The notes under the pieces are model-generated. The model was not told where the DNA came from and ran no database searches. It saw nothing but the letters and a program-made list of their open reading frames with translations. A program made the position numbers and the translations under genes. DNA of 64,000 bases, taken from positions 5,010,001 to 5,074,000 of the forward strand of contig NZ_CP041402.1 of NCBI RefSeq assembly GCF_007018905.1, written 5' to 3'. Every line of letters starts with the position of its first letter. The stretch's first letter is position 1. Below, piece by piece: positions 50,424-58,395 of this stretch. The DNA comes from Tardiphaga sp. vice304 (lineage in GTDB: Bacteria; Pseudomonadota; Alphaproteobacteria; Rhizobiales; Xanthobacteraceae).

Positions 50424-50966
50424 ATGCCAACAGTGCGAAACATGACCATGACGGCCATCAAACCGGCGCAGCAGGATCGCCAGAATTCGGGAAATGACGA
50501 TGCAGTTCCGATTGCATCGGCGGCGGAGCTGTCGGCGGCCAACATCAACCCGCGCACGGGCCTGGCTACCGACTATCTGAACCACTTCAACGAAGCCATC
50601 ATGCTGCTCGAGTTGATCCCGGATATGCCGGACTGCTACGAGCTGTTTCTGGAATGGCAGCCTTTGTCCTACGCTGAACACTTCATCAAATCGAACTTCA
50701 AGGCGCGCGATCTGGCGATCGCCGCCTATGAATCGGCCAGGCCCGAAGTGCGCGCCGAATTCGACACCGTGGTCGCGACCATGACCTCGATCCTCACCGC
50801 GGTAAGCGATGCCATGCGCGAGGTGCAGCAGGACAGGACCCGCGCCAAACTGGCCGAACAGGCCGCCGAGTGGGTCAAGCCGCTGGTCGGCGTCGCCGGC
50901 GGCGTCATCAATGGTCACGATGTGGAATCCAGCGTCGACGACATCATGGCCGACGCGACGTCATGA
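50424..50966 (+). CDS. Conserved hypothetical cytoplasmic protein
   Basis: 180 residues, no signal peptide. The central part is helical: GLATDYLNHFNEAIMLLELIPDMPDCYELFLEWQPLSYAEHFIKSNFKARDLAIAAYESARPEVRAEFD, followed by a C-terminal helix. It resembles short proteins of unknown function conserved in rhizobia. It is coupled by a 4-bp overlap to a NUDIX gene, so the two are translated together. ATG 50424; ATG 50442 is alternative. Confidence 0.75.
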   Translation: MPTVRNMTMTAIKPAQQDRQNSGNDDAVPIASAAELSAANINPRTGLATDYLNHFNEAIMLLELIPDMPDCYELFLEWQPLSYAEHFIKSNFKARDLAIAAYESARPEVRAEFDTVVATMTSILTAVSDAMREVQQDRTRAKLAEQAAEWVKPLVGVAGGVINGHDVESSVDDIMADATS

Positions 50967-51388
50967 CGTCCGACTCCCCGATTCGTCCGCAGCTTGCCGT
51001 TTCGGCCTCGATTTTCCGTGATGGCCGCGTGCTGCTCATCCAGCGTGCCCATCCGCCCGCGAAGGGTTCATGGTCGGTGCCCGGCGGCCGTGTCGAATTC
51101 GGCGAGCCGCTGCACATCGCGCTGGCGCGGGAGGTCATGGAAGAGACCGGTCTTGAGATCGAGATTTTGGGACTTGCCGGCTGGCGTGAGGTGCTCCCCG
51201 CCGTCTCCGGGGCCGGCAAGCACTACGTGGTGATGTCGTTTGCCGCGCGCTGGGTGGCCGGGGAGCCGGTCCTGAACGGCGAATGCGACGATTTCGCCTG
51301 GCTGCCGCCGGATGCGCTGGGGTCCCGCCAGCTGACGCCCGGCCTGCAGGACATCGTCGATGCGGCGCGCGTGCTGGCGAAAGCCTGA
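50963..51388 (+). CDS. NUDIX hydrolase
   Basis: 141 residues from ATG 50963, overlapping the preceding stop (ATGA). The complete Nudix box Gx5Ex7REx2EExG is seen as GRVEFGE...REVMEETG (42-63), including Arg56, Glu57, Glu60 and Glu61. The N-terminal strand VSASIFRDGRVLLIQRAHPPAKGSWSVPGG is typical. It cleaves nucleoside diphosphate derivatives; the exact substrate is unknown. Confidence 0.93.
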   Translation: MTSDSPIRPQLAVSASIFRDGRVLLIQRAHPPAKGSWSVPGGRVEFGEPLHIALAREVMEETGLEIEILGLAGWREVLPAVSGAGKHYVVMSFAARWVAGEPVLNGECDDFAWLPPDALGSRQLTPGLQDIVDAARVLAKA

Positions 51389-51456
51389 CACACCGCCCCT
51401 CCGCCTTGCTTCGTTCGCGCCGAAAAGGCATATCAGCCGGGTTCCTGGATCGATCG

Positions 51457-51828
51457 ATGCCCAAGCTGTTCCTTGCCGCCCTGCTGATCGTCGCGACCCT
51501 GGGCTCCGCCCGGGCGCAGGAGGCGGCTGCGCCTTTCGATGGCGATCTGGCGCGGCTGTCCGAGATCCTCGGCACGCTGCATTACCTGCGCGGCATCTGC
51601 GGCAACAATGAAGGCGCCAAATGGCGCAACGAGATGCAGGCGCTCGTCGATGCCGAAACGCCCACGGGCGAGCGCCGCGCCCGCATGATCAACAGCTTCA
51701 ACCGCGGCTATAACGGCTTCCAGCAGACCTACCGGACCTGCACCCCGGCCGCCGGCATCGCCATCCGCCGCTACATCGAGGAAGGCGCCAAGATCTCGCG
51801 CGATCTGACCGCGCGTTACGCCAACTGA
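51457..51828 (+). CDS. TIGR02301 family exported protein
   Basis: 123 residues. Signal peptide MPKLFLAALLIVATLGSARAQ and a helical domain with GDLARLSEILGTLHYLRGICGNNEGAKWRNEMQALVDAE and SFNRGYNGFQQTYRTCTPAAGIAIRRYIEEGAKISRDL. This matches the alphaproteobacterial TIGR02301 family, function unknown. Its stop overlaps the next start (TGATG). It is the third gene of a four-gene string (50424-52493). Confidence 0.9.
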   Translation: MPKLFLAALLIVATLGSARAQEAAAPFDGDLARLSEILGTLHYLRGICGNNEGAKWRNEMQALVDAETPTGERRARMINSFNRGYNGFQQTYRTCTPAAGIAIRRYIEEGAKISRDLTARYAN

Positions 51829-52493
51829 TGGGCCTGTTCACGCCGACATCCCCCGCCGTCGACACGGTGTTCTTCGACCTCGACGGCACGCTGACCGATC
51901 CGAAGATCGGCATCACCACCTCGATCCAGTATGCGCTGGCCAGGTTCGACATCGCGGTGCCGACGCAGGAGGAACTGACCTGGTGCATCGGCCCACCGCT
52001 GCACGCCGCCTTCAAGACTTTGTTGGGAACCGGCGACGCCGACGCGCATCGCGCCGTCGAATTTTATCGCGAACGATTTTCCGACGTCGGACTGTTCGAA
52101 AACACGCTGTATGACGGTATCGAGGATGCGCTCAGCGCCGTTTCTGCGCCCGGCCGCCGATTGTTCGTCGCCACCAGCAAGCCGCACGTGTTCGCTGACC
52201 GCATCATCGACCATTTCGGCCTGCGTTCGTATTTCGGCCGCGTTTTCGGCTCGGAGCTCGACGGCACCCGCGCCCATAAGACCGACCTGCTGCGCTATGC
52301 GCTCGACGAAACCGCCAGCGATCCCAAGCGGGCCATTATGATTGGCGATCGCATGCACGACATGATCGGCGCCGCCAATAACGGCATCGGCACCATCGGC
52401 GTGCTGTACGGCTATGGCAGCCGCGAGGAATTACGCGACGCCGGCGCCATGCATCTGTGCAGCGCACCCGGCGAAATTCCGGGCTGCTTCTAG
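51828..52493 (+). CDS. HAD-superfamily hydrolase, phosphoglycolate phosphatase-like
   Basis: 221 residues from ATG 51828, overlapping the previous stop by one base. HAD motif I is FFDLDGTLTD (Asp17 and Asp19), motif II TSKPH, motif III Lys in RAHKTDLL, and motif IV GDRMHDMIGA. The cap is of the C1 type. It removes phosphate from small molecules; the substrate is not certain. Confidence 0.93.
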   Translation: MGLFTPTSPAVDTVFFDLDGTLTDPKIGITTSIQYALARFDIAVPTQEELTWCIGPPLHAAFKTLLGTGDADAHRAVEFYRERFSDVGLFENTLYDGIEDALSAVSAPGRRLFVATSKPHVFADRIIDHFGLRSYFGRVFGSELDGTRAHKTDLLRYALDETASDPKRAIMIGDRMHDMIGAANNGIGTIGVLYGYGSREELRDAGAMHLCSAPGEIPGCF

Positions 52494-52613
52494 CTCCGGG
52501 CAGCCCGGGCGGGTTCTTGATCTTGCTCGGCGCCCGGCTAAGGTGACGTTGGCACATCACGCCCGGCGCAACTGCGCCGCGCAAATTCTGCCCAATGAAA
52601 AGAGGAAACGTCG

Positions 52614-53393
52614 ATGGCATTGCAATTCTCGACCGTGACCCGTCAGGGCCCGATCACCATCGTCACGCTGTCGCGGCCGGAAGTGTACAACGCGCTGCAC
52701 ACCGACGCGCATAATGAGTTGCACGACGTCTTCAACGATTTCGCCAGCGATCCCGAGCAGTGGGTGGCTATCGTCACCGGCGCCGGCGACAAGGCGTTCT
52801 GCGCCGGCAACGACCTGAAATGGCAGGCCGCCGGCGGCAAGCGCGGCTGGAATACTTCGGGCTTCGCCGGCCTCACCGCGCGGTTCGATTGCGACAAGCC
52901 TATCATCGCCGCCGTCAATGGCGTCGCGATGGGCGGCGGCTTCGAAGTCGCGTTGTCCTGCGACCTCATCATCGCATCGGAGAACGCGACCTTCGCGCTG
53001 CCGGAGCCGAAGGTAGGCCTTGCCGCGATGGCCGGCGGCCTGCACCGGCTGCCGCGCCAGATCGGCCTGAAGCGCGCGATGGGCATGATCCTCACCGGCC
53101 GCCATGTGAAGGCGCAGGAGGGTTTCGAACTCGGCTTCGTCAATGAAGTTGTGCCGCAGGGCGAAGCGCTGACGGCCGCAATCCGCTGGGCCGAGACGAT
53201 TGCCAAGAACTCGCCGATGTCGATCCGCGCCTCGAAGCAGGTGATGCAAAAGGGCTCGAACGTATCGCTCGAACAGGCGATCGCCGAGCAGCGCGACTAT
53301 CCGGCGGTGAAGGCGATGGTGGCGTCGCAGGATTATATCGAGGGACCGAAGGCGTTTGCGGAGAAGCGCGCGCCGGACTGGAAGGGCAAGTAG
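52614..53393 (+). CDS. Enoyl-CoA hydratase/isomerase family protein (first crotonase)
   Basis: 259 residues. Crotonase fold: DKAFCAGNDLKW (oxyanion Ala/Gly), AAVNGVAMGGGFEVALSCDLIIASENATFALPEPKVGLAAMAGGLHRLPRQIG with a catalytic Glu in LPEPKVG. Length and motifs fit enoyl-CoA hydratases. Ribosome site AAAGAGGAAACG ahead of ATG 52614. The end is convergent with a second crotonase over a palindromic repeat. Confidence 0.92.
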   Translation: MALQFSTVTRQGPITIVTLSRPEVYNALHTDAHNELHDVFNDFASDPEQWVAIVTGAGDKAFCAGNDLKWQAAGGKRGWNTSGFAGLTARFDCDKPIIAAVNGVAMGGGFEVALSCDLIIASENATFALPEPKVGLAAMAGGLHRLPRQIGLKRAMGMILTGRHVKAQEGFELGFVNEVVPQGEALTAAIRWAETIAKNSPMSIRASKQVMQKGSNVSLEQAIAEQRDYPAVKAMVASQDYIEGPKAFAEKRAPDWKGK

Positions 53394-53437
53394 CTTTCAC
53401 CCTGACCGCGTTGGCGCGTAGACCGCGCCCCACACTC

Positions 53438-53564
53438 GATGTCGTCCCGGCGAACGCCGGGACCCATAACCATCGTCATGTGTGATTGAAGCAAGGCGTC
53501 GCCCTCTGGCGCGTGAGCCGCACGGACAGAGGCAATGGGTCCCGGCGTTTGCCGGGACGACATC
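53438..53564. repeat. Family B palindromic repeat (B5), nearly perfect arms
   Basis: The arms 53438-53467 and 53535-53564 (30 bp each) are inverted copies with a single mismatch. Each arm itself forms a GTCGTCCCGGC...GCCGGGAC-type hairpin. It lies in the 209-bp gap between two convergent crotonase genes. Confidence 0.85.
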
Positions 53565-53602
53565 GCGTGTGTATCTCCTGCAGCGCCAGCAACAGCGCGC
53601 TG

Positions 53603-54394
53603 CTATTTCCCCGTGAACTTCGCCGGGCGTTTCTCGAGAAACGCGCTGACGCCTTCCCTGAAATCCTCCGCGGCGCCTGCGATACGCTGCGACTGCACCT
53701 CCAGATTGATCTGATCCTCGAAAGAATTCTCCGGGCTGTCCCAATACAGCTTGCGGATCTGCGACAGCGCGATGGTCGGGCCGTTGGCCAACTCATGCGC
53801 CAGCTTCATTGCCTCGGCCATCAGGACGGCATCGTCATGGACGCGGTTGATCAGGCCCCATTCCAGCGCCTTCTCGGCCGGCAGCTTCTCGCCGAGCAGC
53901 GACAGCTCCACCGCGCGCGCCTTGCCGATCAGCCGCGGCAGCATCCAGGTCGAGCCGCAATCCGGTACCAGGCCGATGCGGCGGAAGGCCTGCAGAAAAT
54001 ACGACGAGCGCGCGCAGAGAATGAGATCGCCCATCATCGCAAAGCTCATGCCCGCACCCGCGGCGGGACCGTTCACCGCGGTGACGATCGGACAATGCAA
54101 CCCGCGCAGCCGCCGCAGAAACGGATGGAAGCCGATCTCCAGCGAAGCGCCGGCGCCGCTCTTCTTGGTGACGCTGTTGTTGCGGCCCTGCAGGTTCGCG
54201 CCGGTGCAGAACGCACGGCCGGCGCCGGTAATCACCAGACAGCGCACCGAGGCTTTGCGCTCCTCGATCTCGTCCAGCGCCTCGCCGAGCCCGCCCAACA
54301 TATCCATGGACACGGCGTTCATCACCTCCTGATGGTCGAGCGTGAGGATCGCGACGTGGCCGTCGAAGTCGAGCGTGGCGTGTTTGAACTGCAT
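53603..54394 (-). CDS. Enoyl-CoA hydratase/isomerase, PaaG-like (second crotonase)
   Basis: 263 residues. The crotonase signature is seen in GAGRAFCTGANLQG, AVNGPAAGAGMSFAMMGDLILCARSSYFLQAFRRIGLVPDCGSTWMLPRLIG. The position of the first catalytic Glu is not Glu here, while Asp in VPDCG is present, as in the PaaG-type isomerases of the phenylacetate or oxepin-CoA routes. It has a GAGGAAACC ribosome site. It is divergent from the SDR gene. Confidence 0.9.
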   Translation of the reverse strand: MQFKHATLDFDGHVAILTLDHQEVMNAVSMDMLGGLGEALDEIEERKASVRCLVITGAGRAFCTGANLQGRNNSVTKKSGAGASLEIGFHPFLRRLRGLHCPIVTAVNGPAAGAGMSFAMMGDLILCARSSYFLQAFRRIGLVPDCGSTWMLPRLIGKARAVELSLLGEKLPAEKALEWGLINRVHDDAVLMAEAMKLAHELANGPTIALSQIRKLYWDSPENSFEDQINLEVQSQRIAGAAEDFREGVSAFLEKRPAKFTGK

Positions 54395-54548
54395 GGTTTC
54401 CTCGATTGTTGATCCGCGTGTTATTCCGCGGTGTGGAAGTGTTTACTCGCTGCATATTTGATTTTTTGACGGCGCTTGTCCATGCTTGCAGCGAACATCT
54501 GATCTCACACGGACGCACGGCCAACGTGCGCCAGCACAGGAAACGCCG

Positions 54549-55328
54549 ATGAGCATCTTCGATCTCACAGGACGTGTCGCGGTGGTGACCGGCGGCAATG
54601 GCGGCATCGGTCTCGGCATCGCGCAGGCTCTGGCTGCGGCCGGATGCAACGTCTCGATCTGGGGCCGCAACGCGGCCAAGAACGAGACTGCCGCTGCGAC
54701 GATGGCGGGCTGCGTTGGCACGGTCGATACGCAGATCTGCGACGTCACCGACACCGGCTCGGTGAAGGCGGCGATGGCCGCCACGCTGCAAAAGTTCGGA
54801 CGCGTCGATGGCTGCTTTGCCAATGCCGGGATCGGCGGCGGCGGGCGGCACGCTTTCATCGATCGCACCGAAGAGCAGTGGCGCACCATGTTCGCCACCA
54901 ATCTCGACGGCGTGTTTCATGTCTTTCAGGCCACCGCGCGGCATATGACCGAGCGCGCCGAGGCCGGCGACAAATTCGGCCGGCTGGTGGCGACGTCGAG
55001 CCTCGCTTCTATCTTCGGTACCGCGCGCAACGAGCACTATGCCGCGACCAAGGCCGCGATCAATGCGCTGGTGCGCGCGCTGGCCGTCGAACTGGCGCGG
55101 CAGGGCGTGACGGCGAACGCGATCCTGCCGGGCTGGATCAGGAGCGACATGACGCAAGGCCTGATGGCCAACGAGAAGTTCGTCGCCAATGTGATGCCGC
55201 GAATTCCCGTGCGCCGGTTCGGCGAGCCTTCGGATTTCGGCGGCATCGCGGTGTATCTGATGAGCGGCGCGTCGTCGTATCATACGGCGGACACGTTCGT
55301 GATCGACGGCGGCTACACTGCGTTCTAG
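54549..55328 (+). CDS. Short-chain dehydrogenase/reductase (SDR)
   Basis: 259 residues from ATG 54549. The coenzyme loop is TGGNGGIG (14-21), NAGIGGGG follows, the catalytic Ser is in TSSLAS (Ser151) and YAATK has Tyr164 and Lys168. The end YHTADTFVIDGGYTAF is the usual SDR C-terminus. It acts on a hydroxyl or keto group of an unidentified substrate; its neighbours suggest an acyl-CoA intermediate. Confidence 0.94.
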   Translation: MSIFDLTGRVAVVTGGNGGIGLGIAQALAAAGCNVSIWGRNAAKNETAAATMAGCVGTVDTQICDVTDTGSVKAAMAATLQKFGRVDGCFANAGIGGGGRHAFIDRTEEQWRTMFATNLDGVFHVFQATARHMTERAEAGDKFGRLVATSSLASIFGTARNEHYAATKAAINALVRALAVELARQGVTANAILPGWIRSDMTQGLMANEKFVANVMPRIPVRRFGEPSDFGGIAVYLMSGASSYHTADTFVIDGGYTAF

Positions 55329-55337
55329 TTCTTTCTT

Positions 55338-55509
55338 TTTCCTTCTCCCCTTGTGGGAGAAGGTGGCGCGGACGAAGTCCGCGTCGGATGAGGGGGTCTT
55401 AGCGACAGTGCTTGTGGCTTCCCCTCACCCGTCTCGACCGCTTTCGCGGTCGATCCACCCTCTCCCACCTAGCGAAGCTTCGCTTCGCGCGGGGGAGAGG
55501 GAAGAAGGA
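55338..55509. repeat. Family A palindromic repeat (A4) between co-directional genes
   Basis: Left hairpin CCTTCTCCCC...GGGAGAAGG, right hairpin CCCTCTCCCACC...GGGGGAGAGGG, with inner CGACCGCTTTCGCGGTCG. It lies in the 226-bp gap between the SDR and the thiolase-like gene, both on the plus strand. Confidence 0.8.
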
Positions 55510-55554
55510 ATCGAGATCGCGCCGCCTTCAGACTGAAACTTCAACGAGAAAAAA

Positions 55555-57054
55555 ATGACCAATACTCCCGAGCACCGCATCCCCGTCATCGTCGGCGTCG
55601 GCGAATTCTCCGATCACCCCAGCGAGCTCACCGCCGGGCTCGAGCCGCTGGCGCTGATCGAACAGGCGCTGAAGCGCGCCGAGCAGGACGCCGGCGCAAA
55701 GCTGCTTTCCGAGATCGACTCGCTCGACATCGTCAATTTCCTGAGCTGGCGCTACAGCGATCCCGCCAGGCAGTTGAGCGAACGGCTCGGCATCGCGCCA
55801 ACCCAGGCGCATTACGGCCCGGTCGGCGGCGAGAGCCCGATCCGCTTCATCCATGAGGCTGCCAAGCGCATCGCGCGCGGCGAAGCCACGGTCGCCGCGA
55901 TCTGCGGCGCCGAGGCGCAATCGACGGCGACCAAGGCCGAGCGCGCCGGCGTCACGCTGCCGTGGACGCCGTTCGCCCATGACGCACCGGAGCCGCTACG
56001 CGGCGCCAATTATCAGAAGCCGATGGCGACCACGCTCGGCGTCGCCAAGCCGGTCACCGTGTATCCGTTCTATGAGGCCGCCTCGGCCGCGCATTGGGGC
56101 CAGACGCCGCGCCAGGCACTCGCGGAATCCGGCGAGCTGTGGTCGCGCTACTCGGCGGTGGCCGCGCAAAATCCGCAAGCCTGGCTGAAGCACGCCTATG
56201 CGCCGGAGGAGATCACCACGCCGACCTCGGACAACCGTCTGATCGCCTGGCCCTATACCAAGCTGATGGTGGCCAATCCGATGGTCAACCAGGCGGCGGC
56301 GATCCTCGTCACCAGTCTGGCGAAAGCGCGCGCGGCCGGCATCGCCGAGGATCGCATGGTCTACATCCACGGCGGCGCCTCGGCGGAGGAGCCGCGCGAC
56401 TATCTCGACCGCGACCAGTATGTCGAGAGCCACGCGCAGAATGCCGTGCTGAAAGCGGCGATGGCGCTGGCGGATGGCAATGCCTTCGATGCGATCGAGC
56501 TGTACAGCTGCTTCCCCGTGGTGCCGAAGATGGCGCGCCGCACGCTGAAACTCGGCGCGGACGTACAGCCGACCGTGGCCGGTGGCCTCACCTTCTTCGG
56601 CGCGCCGCTCAACGACTACATGGCGCATGCGGCCTGCGCGATGGTGCGGAAGCTGCGCGCCGGCGCGCAGCTCGGGCTGCTCTACGGGCAGGGTGGCTTC
56701 GTCACCAAGCACCATGCGCTGGTGCTGTCGCGACAGGCCGGCGAGGCCCTGGCGCAGGATACTAGCGTCCAGGCGGAAGCGGATCGCCAACGCGGGGCCT
56801 TGCCGGCGTTCGTGACGCAGGCTTCGGGGACCGGCACGGTGGAGAGTTTCACGGTGATCTTTGGCCGCAACAACGTCGCCGAACATGGCGTCGTCATCCT
56901 CCGCACCGCCGACAACGCGCGGGCGCTGGCACGGGTGCCGGTGCAGGACACAGCCACGCTGGCGCATCTGCTGGACATGGACCGCTCGCCGGTAGGCTCG
57001 CGCGGGGCGATCAGCGCCGCGGCCGATGGCGTGCTGGAGTGGAAGGTCGGGTAG
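55555..57054 (+). CDS. Thiolase-like protein type 1 (TLP1-like), probably without thiolase activity
   Basis: 499 residues. The N-terminal 390 residues have the thiolase fold (HRIPVIVGVGEFS...; GGLTFFGAPLNDYMAHAACAMVRKLR), but the loop normally carrying the nucleophilic Cys reads GPVGGESPIRF with no Cys, and the GHP motif reads GAP. The last 100 residues (GTVESFTVIFGRNN...) form an additional OB-like domain, as in TLP1 proteins. It binds an acyl-CoA but likely does not condense it. Its exact function is unknown. Confidence 0.8.
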   Translation: MTNTPEHRIPVIVGVGEFSDHPSELTAGLEPLALIEQALKRAEQDAGAKLLSEIDSLDIVNFLSWRYSDPARQLSERLGIAPTQAHYGPVGGESPIRFIHEAAKRIARGEATVAAICGAEAQSTATKAERAGVTLPWTPFAHDAPEPLRGANYQKPMATTLGVAKPVTVYPFYEAASAAHWGQTPRQALAESGELWSRYSAVAAQNPQAWLKHAYAPEEITTPTSDNRLIAWPYTKLMVANPMVNQAAAILVTSLAKARAAGIAEDRMVYIHGGASAEEPRDYLDRDQYVESHAQNAVLKAAMALADGNAFDAIELYSCFPVVPKMARRTLKLGADVQPTVAGGLTFFGAPLNDYMAHAACAMVRKLRAGAQLGLLYGQGGFVTKHHALVLSRQAGEALAQDTSVQAEADRQRGALPAFVTQASGTGTVESFTVIFGRNNVAEHGVVILRTADNARALARVPVQDTATLAHLLDMDRSPVGSRGAISAAADGVLEWKVG

Positions 57055-57073
57055 CAGCTTCGGACGCTGTCGT

Positions 57074-57196
57074 CCCCTCCCGTCTCGAACCCACTTCCGC
57101 CATCGCTCATCAAGCTACGGCGGACAAGTCGCGGGGCTTCGATCCACCCTCTCCCGCCTGCGCAGCTTCGCTGCTTGTGGGAGAGGGGTAGAAAGA
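57074..57196. repeat. Family A repeat, degenerate copy (A5)
   Basis: CCCCTCCCGTCTCGAACCC at the left, and CCCTCTCCCGCCTGCGCAGC...TGTGGGAGAGGGG at the right. The right hairpin is intact, and the left part is degraded. It lies between the convergent thiolase-like gene and the RND adaptor gene. Confidence 0.65.
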
Positions 57197-57198
57197 GC

Positions 57199-58395
57199 TC
57201 AGCCCTTCGCGTCCTGCTTCTCGGACGCCGTGGCCGGCTTGTCGGTCTTCGACGGGTTCGACACCCGCACCGGATCGCCGTCGCGGAGGCCGTCGGGGGG
57301 CGTGGTGACGATGCGGTCATCGGCGGCAATGCCGGAGGCCAGTTCGATCTCGCGGCCGAGGTCGCGCGCGATGACGACCGTCTTGAACAGGATCTTGTCG
57401 CCGGGCGTCACGGTGGCGACCCGTGTGCCGTCCTTGTTGAAGATCAGCGCGCTGGCCGGGATGTGCAACGGCGCGGCGTCTCGGGCAAGGCTCATCTTCA
57501 CATTGGCGTAGCCGCCGGGCAGCAACTCGCCCTTCGGATTGTCGAGCGCGAGCTGCATCCGCGCGGTACCGGAGGCGACGTCGACCGATTGCGACGAAGC
57601 CTCTAACGTGGCCTGAAAGGTGCGGTTCGGATAATCCGGCACGGTGATGACCGCCTTCGCGCCCATCTGGATGGCCGGCACATAGGTCTGCGGCACATCG
57701 ACATAGACGCGCAGCTTGGTGATGTCGGATACCACGAACATCGCCAGACCCGTGCCGGTGCCGCCGGAGATCAGCGCGCCGACGTCGGTATTGCGCTGGG
57801 TGATGACGCCGTCGAACGGCGCGGTGACTTTCTTGTAGCCGGCCAGCGCCTCCAGCCGCTCGACATTGGCGGTCCCGGAATTCACCGCGGCCCGCTTGTT
57901 GGCGAGGTCGGCGCTGCGTTCGTCAATTTCCTGCGCCGAGACGAAGTTCGAGGCCACCAGCGACTTGCGGCGGTTCAGCGTCGCCTCCGACAATCGCGCG
58001 CTGGATTGCTGGCTGACCAGATCGGCGCGGGCCTGCACGAGCTGCTGGTCGAGGTCCGGCGCCTCGATCTCGGCGAGCACCTCACCGGCCTTGACCTGCT
58101 TGCCTATGTCGGCGCTCCAGCTGGCGACATAGCCGCTGACGCGGGCATAGATCGGCGCCCGCGAATAGGCCTCCAGCCGGCCCGGCAAATCGAGCGTGGC
58201 GTTGAGCGTCCGTGCGTCGGCCGGCGCCACCGCGACGCTGGGAATAGCCTGCGCATCGGTCCAGGTCTTCAACTCGCTATCGGTCTTGGCGCGCGCCATG
58301 ATGCCGGTCACCACGACCGCGCCCGCGGCCACCAGCCCGATGACCCCAATGAGGCCAAGCTTGCGGCGGGACGGCTGCTTCAGATCAGTGGACAT
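57199..58395 (-). CDS. RND efflux periplasmic adaptor (HlyD/AcrA-type)
   Basis: 398 residues. A membrane anchor (GLIGVIGLVAAGAVVVTGIM) is followed by the barrel-sandwich domain IYARVSGYVASWSADIGKQVKAGEVLAEIEAPDLDQQL, a coiled-coil region, TAPFDGVITQRNTDVGALIS, and a C-terminal beta-barrel. It links the RND permease to an outer membrane channel that is not encoded here. It starts inside the end of the permease gene (11 bp overlap). Confidence 0.94.
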   Translation of the reverse strand: MSTDLKQPSRRKLGLIGVIGLVAAGAVVVTGIMARAKTDSELKTWTDAQAIPSVAVAPADARTLNATLDLPGRLEAYSRAPIYARVSGYVASWSADIGKQVKAGEVLAEIEAPDLDQQLVQARADLVSQQSSARLSEATLNRRKSLVASNFVSAQEIDERSADLANKRAAVNSGTANVERLEALAGYKKVTAPFDGVITQRNTDVGALISGGTGTGLAMFVVSDITKLRVYVDVPQTYVPAIQMGAKAVITVPDYPNRTFQATLEASSQSVDVASGTARMQLALDNPKGELLPGGYANVKMSLARDAAPLHIPASALIFNKDGTRVATVTPGDKILFKTVVIARDLGREIELASGIAADDRIVTTPPDGLRDGDPVRVSNPSKTDKPATASEKQDAKG

